Shown here in pieces: positions 32,428-40,425 of a DNA stretch of 64,000 bases. Location: assembly GCA_947497265.1 (NCBI GenBank), contig CANMFP010000002.1, positions 186,001-250,000 of the forward strand, written 5' to 3'. Made by a program: the position numbers and the translations under genes. Source of the DNA: an uncultured Isoptericola sp. GTDB taxonomy: Bacteria > Actinomycetota > Actinomycetes > Actinomycetales > Cellulomonadaceae. The notes beneath the pieces were generated by a model that saw only the letters and a list, made by a program, of their open reading frames with translations, ran no database searches and was not told the origin of the DNA. Numbering within the stretch: position 1 is the stretch's first letter; every line of letters starts with the position of its first letter.

Positions 32428-32844
32428 TCAGGCGAGCAGGGTCGGCTTGATCTCGAGGAGGCGCCCCAGGAGGCCGTTGACGAAGGCCGGAGAGTCGTCG
32501 GTCGACAGCTCGTGGGCCAGGTCCACGGCCTCGTCCACCGCGACGGCGTCCGGGATGTCGTCGTTGAAGATCAGCTCGAACGTCCCCACCCGCAGCAGCG
32601 CGCGGTCGACCGCTGGCATCCGGGCGATCGTCCACCCGCGCGAGTAGGTCTCGAGCAGCTCGTCGATGCGCTCCCGGTGCGCGACGACACCCTCGACGAG
32701 GTCGACGGTGTACTGCGGCACCGAGGCTTCGGCGTGCGGCTCGATGACGCGGTCCTGCAGCAGCACGAGCGGGTCGACACCCCGTGCCTCCGACTCGAAG
32801 AGGATGTCGGCGGCCCGCTTGCGGGCCTTGGTGCGGGAGGCCAT
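32428..32844 (-). CDS. nusB: Transcription antitermination factor NusB
   Basis: The 138-residue all-helical protein opens with SRTKARKRAADILFESEARG and contains YSRGWTIARMPAVDRALLR and DIPDAVAVDEAVDLAHELS, all standard NusB segments. It binds boxA RNA with S10 for rRNA antitermination. It starts one base after the efp stop, so it should be co-transcribed with efp. Confidence 0.96.
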   Translation of the reverse strand: MASRTKARKRAADILFESEARGVDPLVLLQDRVIEPHAEASVPQYTVDLVEGVVAHRERIDELLETYSRGWTIARMPAVDRALLRVGTFELIFNDDIPDAVAVDEAVDLAHELSTDDSPAFVNGLLGRLLEIKPTLLA

Positions 32845-32845
32845 G

Positions 32846-33409
32846 TCAGTCGTTCACACGGCCGAGGTACGAACCGTCACGGGTGTCGACCTTGACCTTG
32901 GTGCCCTGGTCGAGGAACAGCGGCACCTGGATCTCCGCGCCCGTCTCGAGGGTCGCCGGCTTGGTGCCGCCCGTGGAACGGTCGCCCTGGAGCCCCGGCT
33001 CGGTGTAGGTGATCTCGAGCACGACGGACGACGGCAGCTCGACGTAGAGGGGCTGGCCCTCGTTCGACGCGATCATGATGCTCATGCCCTCGAGCATGTA
33101 GTCCTTGGCGTCACCGACGGTGGCGGCCGGCACCATGATCTGGTCGTAGGTGTCGGTGTCCATGAACACGAAGTCGGTGCCGTCCATGTACAGGTACTGG
33201 AAGTCGCGACGGTCGACGTTCGCCGTCTCGACCTTGGTGCCCGCGTTGAACGTCTTGTCGACGACCTTGCCCGAGAGCACGTTCTTCATCTTGGTCCGGA
33301 CGAACGCGCCCCCCTTGCCCGGCTTGACGTGCTGGAACTCGAGGATCGACCACAGCTGCCCGTCGATGCGCAGCACGGTGCCGTTCTTGATGTCGTTGGA
33401 GGTAGCCAC
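32846..33409 (-). CDS. efp: Elongation factor P
   Basis: The 187-residue, three-domain protein relieves ribosome stalling at polyproline. The conserved tip is [20 protein letters not shown], with the Lys in PGKGGA at the position modified in other phyla. [20 protein letters not shown] marks domain II-III. Nothing here encodes EpmA/B, so it may work unmodified, as in other actinobacteria. It lies immediately upstream of nusB. Confidence 0.97.
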   Translation of the reverse strand: MATSNDIKNGTVLRIDGQLWSILEFQHVKPGKGGAFVRTKMKNVLSGKVVDKTFNAGTKVETANVDRRDFQYLYMDGTDFVFMDTDTYDQIMVPAATVGDAKDYMLEGMSIMIASNEGQPLYVELPSSVVLEITYTEPGLQGDRSTGGTKPATLETGAEIQVPLFLDQGTKVKVDTRDGSYLGRVND

Positions 33410-33496
33410 GTTCTTGTCTGTCCTCGGCGGTGTCTCGGGGTCAGGCGGTGAGCCTGTCGGAAAAGCGTGCGGCGCCCACGATAGGCCCGGAACATC

Positions 33497-33868
33497 CTAC
33501 AGCGCGCCGACGACTGCGTGCCCGGCCAGCCCGAGTGCCGCCGCCCACACCAGGGACGCGAGGGTGCCGACGACGAAACGCTCGCCCGCGACGGGGTGCT
33601 CGCGCAGCTCCGGCAACCGGCCCAGCGCCTTGACCGCCACGACCACCGCGACGCCCTCGGGATAGCCGGCCAGGATCGTCCCGGTGATGGAGAACCGTTC
33701 CAGCAGGCCGAGCCAGGTGCCGTTGCCCAGCACGGCCAGCGCCTCGGCCCGTGCCGTCTGTCCGGACTCGGCGTGCCGGAGCACCAGCGGGACGAGCCAT
33801 GCGCCGAGCCCCACGCTCAGGGCCAGCACGGCTGCCGAGATGCCCGCGATCGCCAGGCCAGTCGCCAC
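33497..33868 (-). CDS. Small membrane protein downstream of satD
   Basis: The 123-residue protein has three predicted membrane segments (about 7-29, 60-80 and 100-120) and the central loop GNGTWLGLLERFSITGTILAG. It starts with GTG, seven bases after GGAG and three bases after the satD stop, so it is co-transcribed. I do not recognise the family. In streptococci a satD gene is followed by a membrane protein gene (satE), and this may be the counterpart; that is inference. Confidence 0.72.
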   Translation of the reverse strand: MATGLAIAGISAAVLALSVGLGAWLVPLVLRHAESGQTARAEALAVLGNGTWLGLLERFSITGTILAGYPEGVAVVVAVKALGRLPELREHPVAGERFVVGTLASLVWAAALGLAGHAVVGAL

Positions 33869-33871
33869 CAG

Positions 33872-34573
33872 TCACTCCTCGTCGTCGTGCGGTCCGTCCG
33901 GACGGTCGTCCACGGCGGTCGCTGCGGCGTCCGCCGCCCGCAGCAGGCGCCCGGCGAGCGGCCTCGACGCCAGCTCCTCGGCCCACAGTGCGGTCCGCAG
34001 CCGTTGGCTGACGGCCTGCTCGCTCACACCGAGCCGCGCGGCGGTCGCCCGTTGCGGGGCATCCACCCCTTCGTGCTCGGCGAGCGTATCGACGGCCTCC
34101 CACCCGGCGTCGGACCGACGCGCCGCTACGGCACCCAGGAGCCGCAGCAGCGCCTGGGCGTCCCTCGCGATGGTGGCCGCGGGCTCGTCCTGGGGGCCGA
34201 CGACGGCGATCGGCGCCGAGCTGCCCCGACCTTTCGCGTCCTCGACGGCCGCGCGGGCCCGGACGAACGCGGGCCCGGCGGCGGCACGGGAGCTCGTGGG
34301 CAGGGGCTCGTCCACCCCGCCGACGCCGACGCCGACCGACCAGCCACCGTCGCGCAGGAGGTCGGCGATCAGACCTACCGCCACCCGCGCGCCGTCGTCG
34401 TCGGCCGCGAGGACGCCCTGGACCTCGTCGCCGACCGTCCGCTCGAAGGGCAGGACGAGGGCGGCATCTGCACCACGGTCGGCAGAGATCCTCGCCCGCA
34501 GGCGCTCGAGGAGGGCGGGCACGAGGTCCCCGCGCGTGGTACTCGACTTCTGGTCGACAGTGAGGACGATCAT
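33872..34573 (-). CDS. SatD-like regulatory protein
   Basis: The 233-residue protein begins IVLTVDQKSSTTRGDLVPAL and has FERTVGDEVQGVLA, which match the SatD family, and a C-terminal helix-turn-helix (TAARLGVSEQAVSQRLRTAL, about 180-200). The combination suggests a DNA-binding regulator that senses an unknown signal through its N-terminal domain. The ATG has no ribosome binding site; TAACCT lies six bases upstream, so the mRNA is probably leaderless. Two matching palindromes cover the promoter. The family's biochemical role is not established. Confidence 0.75.
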   Translation of the reverse strand: MIVLTVDQKSSTTRGDLVPALLERLRARISADRGADAALVLPFERTVGDEVQGVLAADDDGARVAVGLIADLLRDGGWSVGVGVGGVDEPLPTSSRAAAGPAFVRARAAVEDAKGRGSSAPIAVVGPQDEPAATIARDAQALLRLLGAVAARRSDAGWEAVDTLAEHEGVDAPQRATAARLGVSEQAVSQRLRTALWAEELASRPLAGRLLRAADAAATAVDDRPDGPHDDEE

Positions 34574-34575
34574 CC

Positions 34576-34623
34576 ATCAAGGTTACATCCTTGATTGCTC
34601 TCTATCAAGGATCGAAGCTTGAT
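34576..34623 (-). promoter_or_regulatory. satD promoter with two identical-geometry palindromes
   Basis: Two copies of ATCAAG-N8-CTTGAT lie at 34576-34595 and 34604-34623, exactly 28 bases apart. On the minus strand -35 TTGATA (34603-34608) and -10 TAACCT (34580-34585) are 17 bases apart. One palindrome overlaps the -35, the other the -10. The SatD-like HTH protein is the obvious candidate to bind here; that is inference. Confidence 0.82.
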
Positions 34624-34633
34624 CAGCGCCGCT

Positions 34634-35098
34634 CTAGCCCCTGACCTTGTGTGCAACCGCACTCAGGGCGAGACGGTACGAGTCGAAACCGAACCCTGCC
34701 ACGGTCCCCGTCGCGATGCCCGCGACGACGGAGTAATGCCGGAAGGACTCGCGCGACGCCGGGTTCGACAGGTGGACCTCGACGAGAACGAGCCCCGAGG
34801 TGGTCACCTGCGCGGCGGCGTCACGCAAGGCGTAGCTATAGTGGGTAAAGGCTGCAGGGTTGAGCACAACGTTGGAGCGGGTGTCCACGGCCTCGTGCAA
34901 CCAGCCCACCAGGGTCGACTCGTCGTCGGTCTGGCGCACCTGGACGGCGAGGTCCAGGTCGCTCCCCCAGTGCGCCGCCTCCCGCTCCAGGTCGGCCATG
35001 GACGCGTGGCCGTAGATCTCCGGCTCTCGCACCCCGAGGCGCCCGAGGTTGGGACCGTTGAGGATCATCACGCGTGCGGCACCTTCGTCGACTGTCAT
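34634..35098 (-). CDS. aroQ: 3-dehydroquinate dehydratase, type II
   Basis: The 154-residue enzyme dehydrates 3-dehydroquinate to 3-dehydroshikimate. VMILNGPNLGRLGVREPEIYG carries the catalytic Tyr and Arg region; NPAAFTHYSYALRDA and VEVHLSNPASRESFRHYS hold the conserved Asn, His and Arg. The ATG at 35098 begins a 12-residue lead into the first strand. It is cut off from aroB, aroK and aroC by the accessory genes between 35.2 and 43.7 kb. Confidence 0.94.
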   Translation of the reverse strand: MTVDEGAARVMILNGPNLGRLGVREPEIYGHASMADLEREAAHWGSDLDLAVQVRQTDDESTLVGWLHEAVDTRSNVVLNPAAFTHYSYALRDAAAQVTTSGLVLVEVHLSNPASRESFRHYSVVAGIATGTVAGFGFDSYRLALSAVAHKVRG

Positions 35099-35197
35099 GG
35101 GCGCGAGCGTACTCACCCGGTGCTGACGGCCGCCCGCCCGACACGACGTCGTGCATCTCTTGACCTCAACCCGACTCGAGGTTCGATCCTGTCACTC

Positions 35198-36586
35198 ATG
35201 ACTGAGACCGGAGAGCACGCGGCTGACGACTCGCGCCGCTCCCTGCCCGAGCCCGGCATGCTCGACCCCCGCGCCCAGCGCACCGTCCTGGTCGGGATGG
35301 TCGCGCTGCTCTCGCTCGGCGCGTTCGAGGCGCTCGCCGTCTCCACCGCGATGCCGGTACTGGCCGCCGACCTCGACGGGCTGCCCCTGTACACCTACGG
35401 CTTCGCCGCGACGGCCGTCGCGAGCGTGGGTGGGATGCTCGTCGCCGGACGGTGGGCCGACCGCGCAGGACCCGCCGCACCGCTGTGGACGGGAACCGCA
35501 CTGTTCGTCGCCGGCGTGCTCGTGGTGGGGCTCGCCCCCTCGATGGAGGTGGTGATCGGAGGGCGGCTCCTGCAGGGAGCCGGGTTCGGCGTCATGGACG
35601 TGACCCTCTACGTGCTGGTGGCTCGGATCTTCCCCACGGCACGCCGCCCCGCCGTCTTCGCGGTCTTCTCCGCCGCATGGGTGGTGCCCGCCCTCGTCGG
35701 GCCCCTGGTGGCCGGTCTCGTCACGGAGCACCTGGGCTGGCGCTGGGTGTTCCTGGCCGTGCCCGTGCTCGCCGTGCCCGCGGTGCTCTGGTTGCGGCCG
35801 GGACTCGCCGCGGCGCACGCAGGTGCCGGTGGTCCCGACGGCTCCGAACGTGATGCCGGCGGGGGCACGGCATCGGCCTCACCGGAAGATGTCGCCCTGC
35901 GCGCCGGCGACCTCGTGCGCAGCGTGCTGCGCGTCGGGGCCGGGCTCGGCGCTGTCGTGGCCTCCCGCGCACTGGTCGCAGGCGCCTTCATGGGGGCCGA
36001 GGTGCTCCTGCCCCTCGCGCTGGTGCACGAGCACGGCCTGAGCCCAGCACTTGCCGGCACCGTGCTGACTCTCGGTGCCATCGGGTGGTCGGTCGGTTCG
36101 TGGGTGCGGGGCCACGGCCTGCACGGCCTCACGCCCACCGGATGGCTACGGGTCGGTGGCACGCTGCTCGCAGCGGGCATCCTCGGCGCGGCCCTCCTGG
36201 CGGTGCCGTCCGTCCCCGTGGCCGTCGGCGTCGTGCCGTGGACCCTGTCCGGGCTCGGCATGGGGATCTGCTACCCGACGCTCAGCATGCTGACCCTCGA
36301 GCTCGCCCCCGCACGCAGCAGAGGGCTGGCGATGTCGGCCCTCCAGGTCTCCGAAGCGCTGGCGACCGCAGCCGCCCTCAGCGGTACCGGTGCCCTGCTG
36401 TGGTCACTGCACGACACCTGGGGGCTCACGGCCTACGCCATCTGCCTGGCCCTGGCGGGAACGCTCGCCCTCACGGCCGCCGCGCTGGCAGGCCGCACCC
36501 GACCGCCTGCCCACAAAGCCCTCGCTCCCTCGACGTCTCCACGAGAGGCTGACGACGAGAACGCCGCCCCCGCACGGTCGTCCTGA
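35198..36586 (+). CDS. Major facilitator superfamily transporter
   Basis: The 462-residue membrane protein has 12-14 predicted helices. Helix 1 is VLVGMVALLSLGAFEALAVS; the loop AGRWADRAGPAAPLW fits the MFS signature between helices 2 and 3; a charged insert (about 215-240) lies between the halves. It resembles drug/proton antiporters, but the substrate is unknown. It starts a plus-strand pair with the FAD oxidoreductase 35 bases downstream. The ATG at 35198 is the first suitable start after the aroQ divergence. Confidence 0.87.
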   Translation: MTETGEHAADDSRRSLPEPGMLDPRAQRTVLVGMVALLSLGAFEALAVSTAMPVLAADLDGLPLYTYGFAATAVASVGGMLVAGRWADRAGPAAPLWTGTALFVAGVLVVGLAPSMEVVIGGRLLQGAGFGVMDVTLYVLVARIFPTARRPAVFAVFSAAWVVPALVGPLVAGLVTEHLGWRWVFLAVPVLAVPAVLWLRPGLAAAHAGAGGPDGSERDAGGGTASASPEDVALRAGDLVRSVLRVGAGLGAVVASRALVAGAFMGAEVLLPLALVHEHGLSPALAGTVLTLGAIGWSVGSWVRGHGLHGLTPTGWLRVGGTLLAAGILGAALLAVPSVPVAVGVVPWTLSGLGMGICYPTLSMLTLELAPARSRGLAMSALQVSEALATAAALSGTGALLWSLHDTWGLTAYAICLALAGTLALTAAALAGRTRPPAHKALAPSTSPREADDENAAPARSS

Positions 36587-36621
36587 CCGGCACCATCCAC
36601 CCGAACGACCTGGAGGTCCGC

Positions 36622-38010
36622 ATGTCCAGCTCCCTGACCCCGTCCGCCCTGCGCGCCGCCCTCGACGGTACCGCCGACGTGCTGACCCCGGAGACCGACG
36701 GCTTCGACGCCGCGCACCAGATCTTGCTCGGCGGTGTCGACGCCGTGCCGGGCGCCGTCGTCCGTCCCTCCGACACCGAGGGCGTCGTCCGCGCCGTCCG
36801 CTTCGCCGCCGACCACGGGCTCGAGCTCGCGGTGCGTTCTGGCGGGCACTCGGCCCTCGGGCGCGGTCGGGAGGACGGCGCGCTGGTGCTCGACGTCCGC
36901 GGCCTCGACGCGGTCCGGGTCGACCGCGCCGCCCGGACCGCGACCGCCGGAGGCGGGGTCACGGCCGGCGTCTACACCACCGCGACGAGCGAGCACGGGC
37001 TCGTCACGCCCTTCGGCGACACGGGTACCGTCGGTGTCGCCGGGATCACGCTCGGTGGCGGGGTCGGCTTCCTGTCCCGTCGCCTCGGCATGACCATCGA
37101 CTCGCTCCGCGCGGCCGAGGTCGTCACGGCCGACGGTCAGGTCCGGGTCGCCTCCGCCGAGTCACACCCCGACCTGTACTGGGGCCTGCGGGGCGGTGGC
37201 GGCAACCTCGGTGTCGTCACGGAGCTGACGTTCGACACCTACGAGCTCGGCACCGTGGTCGGCGGACCGCTCGTCCTGCCGGCGACACCGGCCTCCGTGG
37301 CCGGTGTCATCTCCACGCTGCGGGCGGCGCCGCGCGAGCTGGCGGCCATCGTCATGGTCATGGTGGCCCCGCCGATGCCGTTCTTGCCCGAGGAGGTCCA
37401 CGGCAGGCTCATCGCCATGGTCAACCTCTGCTGGTCCGGCGACGTCGACGACGCCGAGGCGGCCGTCGCGCCCCTGCGTGCGCTCGGCGAGCAGGCGGGC
37501 GGGGTGGTCGCCGACATGGTCGCTCCCGGCCCGTACCCGGGGCTGCTCGTCGGCCCGGAGGGACCGCCCATGGCGATGCGCAACCGCTCGTTCTTCACCG
37601 ACGACCTCGACGAGCCCGCCGCCGCCGACCTCCTGGCCGCCCTGGAGTCGAGCACCGCCATGATGCGGGCGGTGCAGCTGCGGGTCCTCGGCGGCGCGGT
37701 CGCCGACGTCCCGGTCGACGCCACCGCCTTCGCCCACCGCGACGCCGCGATCACCGGCGTCGTCGCCGCGGCGGAACGGACGTCCGTCGAGGTGGCCGAG
37801 CACGCCGACTGGATGTCCGGCCTCGCCGACCGGCTGCGGGCCGGTCGGTCGGGCGCGTACGCCAACTTCGTGCCCGACGGCGACCCGGCGCGGCTCGCCG
37901 ACGTCTACCCGGGAGACACCGGGCGCCGGCTCGCGGCGGTGAAGAGGACGTACGACCTGCACAACCTGTTCCGCGGCAACCTCAACGTCGAACCGGCTCA
38001 GGCCTCCTGA
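36622..38010 (+). CDS. FAD-binding oxidoreductase, PCMH/BBE type
   Basis: The 462-residue enzyme has the PCMH-type FAD domain: VVRPSDTEGVVRAVRFAADH, ELAVRSGGHSALG with the His that usually binds FAD covalently, GGVTAGVY and TLGGGVGFLSRRLGM. The C-terminal BBE motif (YANFVPDGD, YDLHNLFRGNLNV) is present. The second covalent cysteine found in bicovalent oxidases is not seen; that place reads PFGDTGTVGVAG. Substrates could be sugars or secondary metabolites. GGAGGT lies four bases before the ATG. Its 3' end overlaps the next gene on the other strand by 13 bases. Confidence 0.88.
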   Translation: MSSSLTPSALRAALDGTADVLTPETDGFDAAHQILLGGVDAVPGAVVRPSDTEGVVRAVRFAADHGLELAVRSGGHSALGRGREDGALVLDVRGLDAVRVDRAARTATAGGGVTAGVYTTATSEHGLVTPFGDTGTVGVAGITLGGGVGFLSRRLGMTIDSLRAAEVVTADGQVRVASAESHPDLYWGLRGGGGNLGVVTELTFDTYELGTVVGGPLVLPATPASVAGVISTLRAAPRELAAIVMVMVAPPMPFLPEEVHGRLIAMVNLCWSGDVDDAEAAVAPLRALGEQAGGVVADMVAPGPYPGLLVGPEGPPMAMRNRSFFTDDLDEPAAADLLAALESSTAMMRAVQLRVLGGAVADVPVDATAFAHRDAAITGVVAAAERTSVEVAEHADWMSGLADRLRAGRSGAYANFVPDGDPARLADVYPGDTGRRLAAVKRTYDLHNLFRGNLNVEPAQAS

Positions 38011-38942
38011 GCCGTCGTCGACCCGGTCGCCGTCGGCCCCAGTGCACCGACTGCCTCCTCGGCGGTGACGAGGTCGGCCATCGTCACGCAGCGGCCGGGC
38101 GCGACGTCCACGACGCGCTCGGCGGCCAGCGCGGTGAGCAGGCCGGTGGCCCGCGACTGCCCGGACCCGACCGCGGCCAGCTGCCGACCGTCCCTCCGGA
38201 CGGTCGCCTGGAGACTCCAGGCGTCCGAGCCGATCGGCGGCGCTCCGCCGATGAGTCGCCTCCCCCGCCCGAGCCCGCCGACGATCGCCACGGCTGCGGT
38301 CGCCGTGGCACTGGAGAACGTCAGCCACGACCGGACGACGAGATCGTCCCTCAGCACGTGGTCGGCCAGATCCGCGCGCAGGTGGGTGCGACGTCGCCCG
38401 TCGGGCCCGACGATGCGTCGCCGCTCGTGCAGGTTGCGCACGTGCCCGCCCTCGGGCGGCGCGTGCAGCGCGGTGCCGACGAGGCCCTCCGTCCACGCCA
38501 CCGCGGCCGCCCCGTGCTTCTCCCCGGATCCCAGCATCACGGCCAGGTCGACCTCGTCGCCGCGGCGCGCTCCCGTCGCGGAGATCAGGACCGTGGACAG
38601 TCCTGGCACGAGCCCGGCACCGAGCACCGCGGACACGCCAGCAGGAACCGCCGCACGGAGGCCGACGAGATACGAGCTGGACGCGCTGATGTCCACCAGG
38701 GCCGCGCCTCCCAGCACCCCGGCGATCCGAGCGTCCTCGATGCCCGAGGCGTTGACCACCACGTCGTGCCCGGCAGCGGCACGGCCGAGCTGGTCCCGGC
38801 CGTCGCTCGCCGTCAGGTCGACGAGAGCGCCGCCGTCGGCCCCCGACCGGCCCGCTGGGGTGACGTCGTGCCCGACCGCCCGCAGCGCGTCCACGACATG
38901 TCGCCCGACCGCGCCACGGGCGCCCACGACCAGTGCTCTCAC
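37998..38942 (-). CDS. NAD(P)-binding saccharopine dehydrogenase-like protein
   Basis: The 314-residue protein begins VRALVVGARGAVGRHVVDAL, an N-terminal Rossmann GxxGxxG, and continues like saccharopine dehydrogenase/short Rossmann proteins (VVVNASGIEDARIAG, LGAGLVPGLSTVLI). The GTG at 38942 is six bases after TTTGGAG and is preferred to the ATG two codons earlier, which abuts that site. It is divergent from a TetR gene with two palindromes between, so it is the likely target of that repressor. The substrate is unknown. Confidence 0.75.
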   Translation of the reverse strand: MRALVVGARGAVGRHVVDALRAVGHDVTPAGRSGADGGALVDLTASDGRDQLGRAAAGHDVVVNASGIEDARIAGVLGGAALVDISASSSYLVGLRAAVPAGVSAVLGAGLVPGLSTVLISATGARRGDEVDLAVMLGSGEKHGAAAVAWTEGLVGTALHAPPEGGHVRNLHERRRIVGPDGRRRTHLRADLADHVLRDDLVVRSWLTFSSATATAAVAIVGGLGRGRRLIGGAPPIGSDAWSLQATVRRDGRQLAAVGSGQSRATGLLTALAAERVVDVAPGRCVTMADLVTAEEAVGALGPTATGSTTAQEA

Positions 38943-38950
38943 GAGCATCT

Positions 38951-38996
38951 CCAAACGTTCAGTTGGAACGCGACCATATCCCAACCGATCGGTTGG
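38951..38996. promoter_or_regulatory. TetR operators in the divergent promoter
   Basis: CCAACCGATCGGTTGG at 38981-38996 is a perfect 16-bp palindrome. CCAAACGTTCAGTTGG at 38951-38966 matches it at 13 of 16 bases. Their centres are 30 bases apart. The perfect site lies directly upstream of the TAGGAT -10 (39001-39006) for tetR; the weaker one covers the translation start of the divergent gene. Confidence 0.85.
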
Positions 38997-39012
38997 AGTC
39001 TAGGATGTGCAC

Positions 39013-39588
39013 ATGCCCTGGGACACCGCCCGCACCCGCGAGCGCCTGCTGGACGCGGGCAGCAGGCAGTTCGCCGCTACCGGGTTCGCCGGCACGTCGG
39101 TCGCCGACATCGGCCGCGACTCGGGGGTGAACAAGGAACGCCTGTACGCCTACTTCGGCAGCAAGCGGAAGTTCTTCGACCAGGTGCTGGCCCACCGGCT
39201 CGACGGGCTGCTCGACGACCTCGAGGTCCCGGGTACCGGGCCGGAAGCGGTCGGCGCGTGGGCCGGGCTCCTGTGGGACCGCTACGTCGCCGACCCGGAC
39301 GTCGCCCGCCTGCTCGCCTGGGAGGGTCTCGAGCTCGACGGACCCGCCGCCGCCGCGCACCGGACGTCGGCGTGCGCCGACGTCACGAGGCGTCTGCAGG
39401 ACGCCCTGCCCACCGCCGACGAGAAGGCCGCCCGCCACCTCCTGCTGTCGGTGATCACCCTGGTCACCGGCGCATGGACGCTGGCGGGCCTCACGGCGCT
39501 CGTCACACCCGACGACGACAGGGACGACAGGCGCGCCGCCACGGTCCGTCACGCCGTCGTCCTGGCGCGGGCCGTTCAGGCTCCCTGA
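39013..39588 (+). CDS. TetR-family transcriptional repressor
   Basis: The 191-residue protein has the N-terminal TetR DNA-binding domain: TRERLLDAGSRQFAATGFAG, then VADIGRDSGVNKERLYAYFGSKRKFF (HTH at about 28-50, written here in two parts because of the limit). The C-terminal ligand domain is not specific. The ATG at 39013 has TAGGAT six bases upstream and no ribosome binding site, so it may be leaderless; a GTG at 39007 is an alternative. It likely controls itself and the divergent oxidoreductase. Confidence 0.9.
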   Translation: MPWDTARTRERLLDAGSRQFAATGFAGTSVADIGRDSGVNKERLYAYFGSKRKFFDQVLAHRLDGLLDDLEVPGTGPEAVGAWAGLLWDRYVADPDVARLLAWEGLELDGPAAAAHRTSACADVTRRLQDALPTADEKAARHLLLSVITLVTGAWTLAGLTALVTPDDDRDDRRAATVRHAVVLARAVQAP

Positions 39589-40013
39589 GCCGTCCAGCCC
39601 GTCCACCGGTCGACGTGCACCCTGACCACCGGGCCGGTGGGGCGGCGCTCGCGGTACGGCGGGTAGCGGCCCGAGAGCGCGTCCAGCGCGATCTCGCGGG
39701 CCGGGCCGTCGTGCTCGACCGAGGCGGGCCCGTCCGCACGGACCCACCACAGGCGCGCCCAGTCCTCGTCGTAGGCGTCGACCAGCAGCGCGGCCCGGGG
39801 GTTCGCGGCGAGGTTGCGCAGCCGCCGCAGGTCGGTGGTGGACTTGGGCTTGTGGTCGACGGCGGACACGAGCTGCGTGCCGTCCTGGCCACCGAGCAGG
39901 GCGAAGGTGACCGGGACCAGGTGCGGAGCGCCGTCCGCGTCGGCCGTGGCGAGCACGGCGCGCCGTGCCCCGGCGAACCGGCGACGGCACTCGGCGACGT
40001 CGAGGGCGGGCAC
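39576..40013 (-). CDS. PPOX-class F420-dependent oxidoreductase (TIGR03668-like)
   Basis: The 145-residue protein has a split-barrel flavin fold: RRAVLATADADGAPHLVPVTF, SAVDHKPKSTTDLRRLRNLA and AALLVDAYDEDWARLWWVRA are typical of this F420-binding subgroup. The exact reaction is unknown. Its 3' end overlaps the TetR gene by 13 bases tail to tail. Nothing else in this block encodes an F420 biosynthesis enzyme. Confidence 0.82.
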   Translation of the reverse strand: MPALDVAECRRRFAGARRAVLATADADGAPHLVPVTFALLGGQDGTQLVSAVDHKPKSTTDLRRLRNLAANPRAALLVDAYDEDWARLWWVRADGPASVEHDGPAREIALDALSGRYPPYRERRPTGPVVRVHVDRWTGWTAQGA

Positions 40014-40018
40014 CGCCG

Positions 40019-40372
40019 CTACGCCCGCATCGCGTCGATCTCGTCCCGTCGCAGCCGCACGAGCCGGTCGATCACCGCGTCGGGCAGCGGGCGGTCCAGC
40101 GGGAAGCCGATCGAGCCCTTGGTGACGTGGAAGCCTTCGAGGTCGGCGACCACCGCCTCGATCACGGGCGGGCTGAACGGGTAGACGCCGATGTGCTTCT
40201 TCGTCCGCATCACGCTGATCAGCGGGCTGTCCCGGTACCGGAGGGCGGGCATGCCGTAGCCGGCCCCCTCCTGGGCCTGCGGCACGATCGTGCGGGCCCG
40301 GTCGAGCACCCGCCGTACGGCCGACGCCTCCGGCTCCTCGAGGGACTCGACGTACTCGCTCACCTGGCCCAT
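40019..40372 (-). CDS. DUF1801-family protein
   Basis: The 117-residue protein has the DUF1801 (frataxin-like YdhG) core: EYVESLEEPEASAVRRVLD, GAGYGMPALRYRD, KKHIGVYPFSPPVIEAV and KGSIGFPLDRPLPDAVI. Some relatives are called iron chaperones; a role here is not shown. GGAGG lies one base before the ATG at 40372, so a GTG three codons later is also possible. It is five bases upstream of the PPOX gene, in the same direction. Confidence 0.83.
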   Translation of the reverse strand: MGQVSEYVESLEEPEASAVRRVLDRARTIVPQAQEGAGYGMPALRYRDSPLISVMRTKKHIGVYPFSPPVIEAVVADLEGFHVTKGSIGFPLDRPLPDAVIDRLVRLRRDEIDAMRA

Positions 40373-40425
40373 GCCTCCATCCTGAGCCACCGTGGCCGTC
40401 CGCGCCGGTCCGGGGTGCCCGTCCC

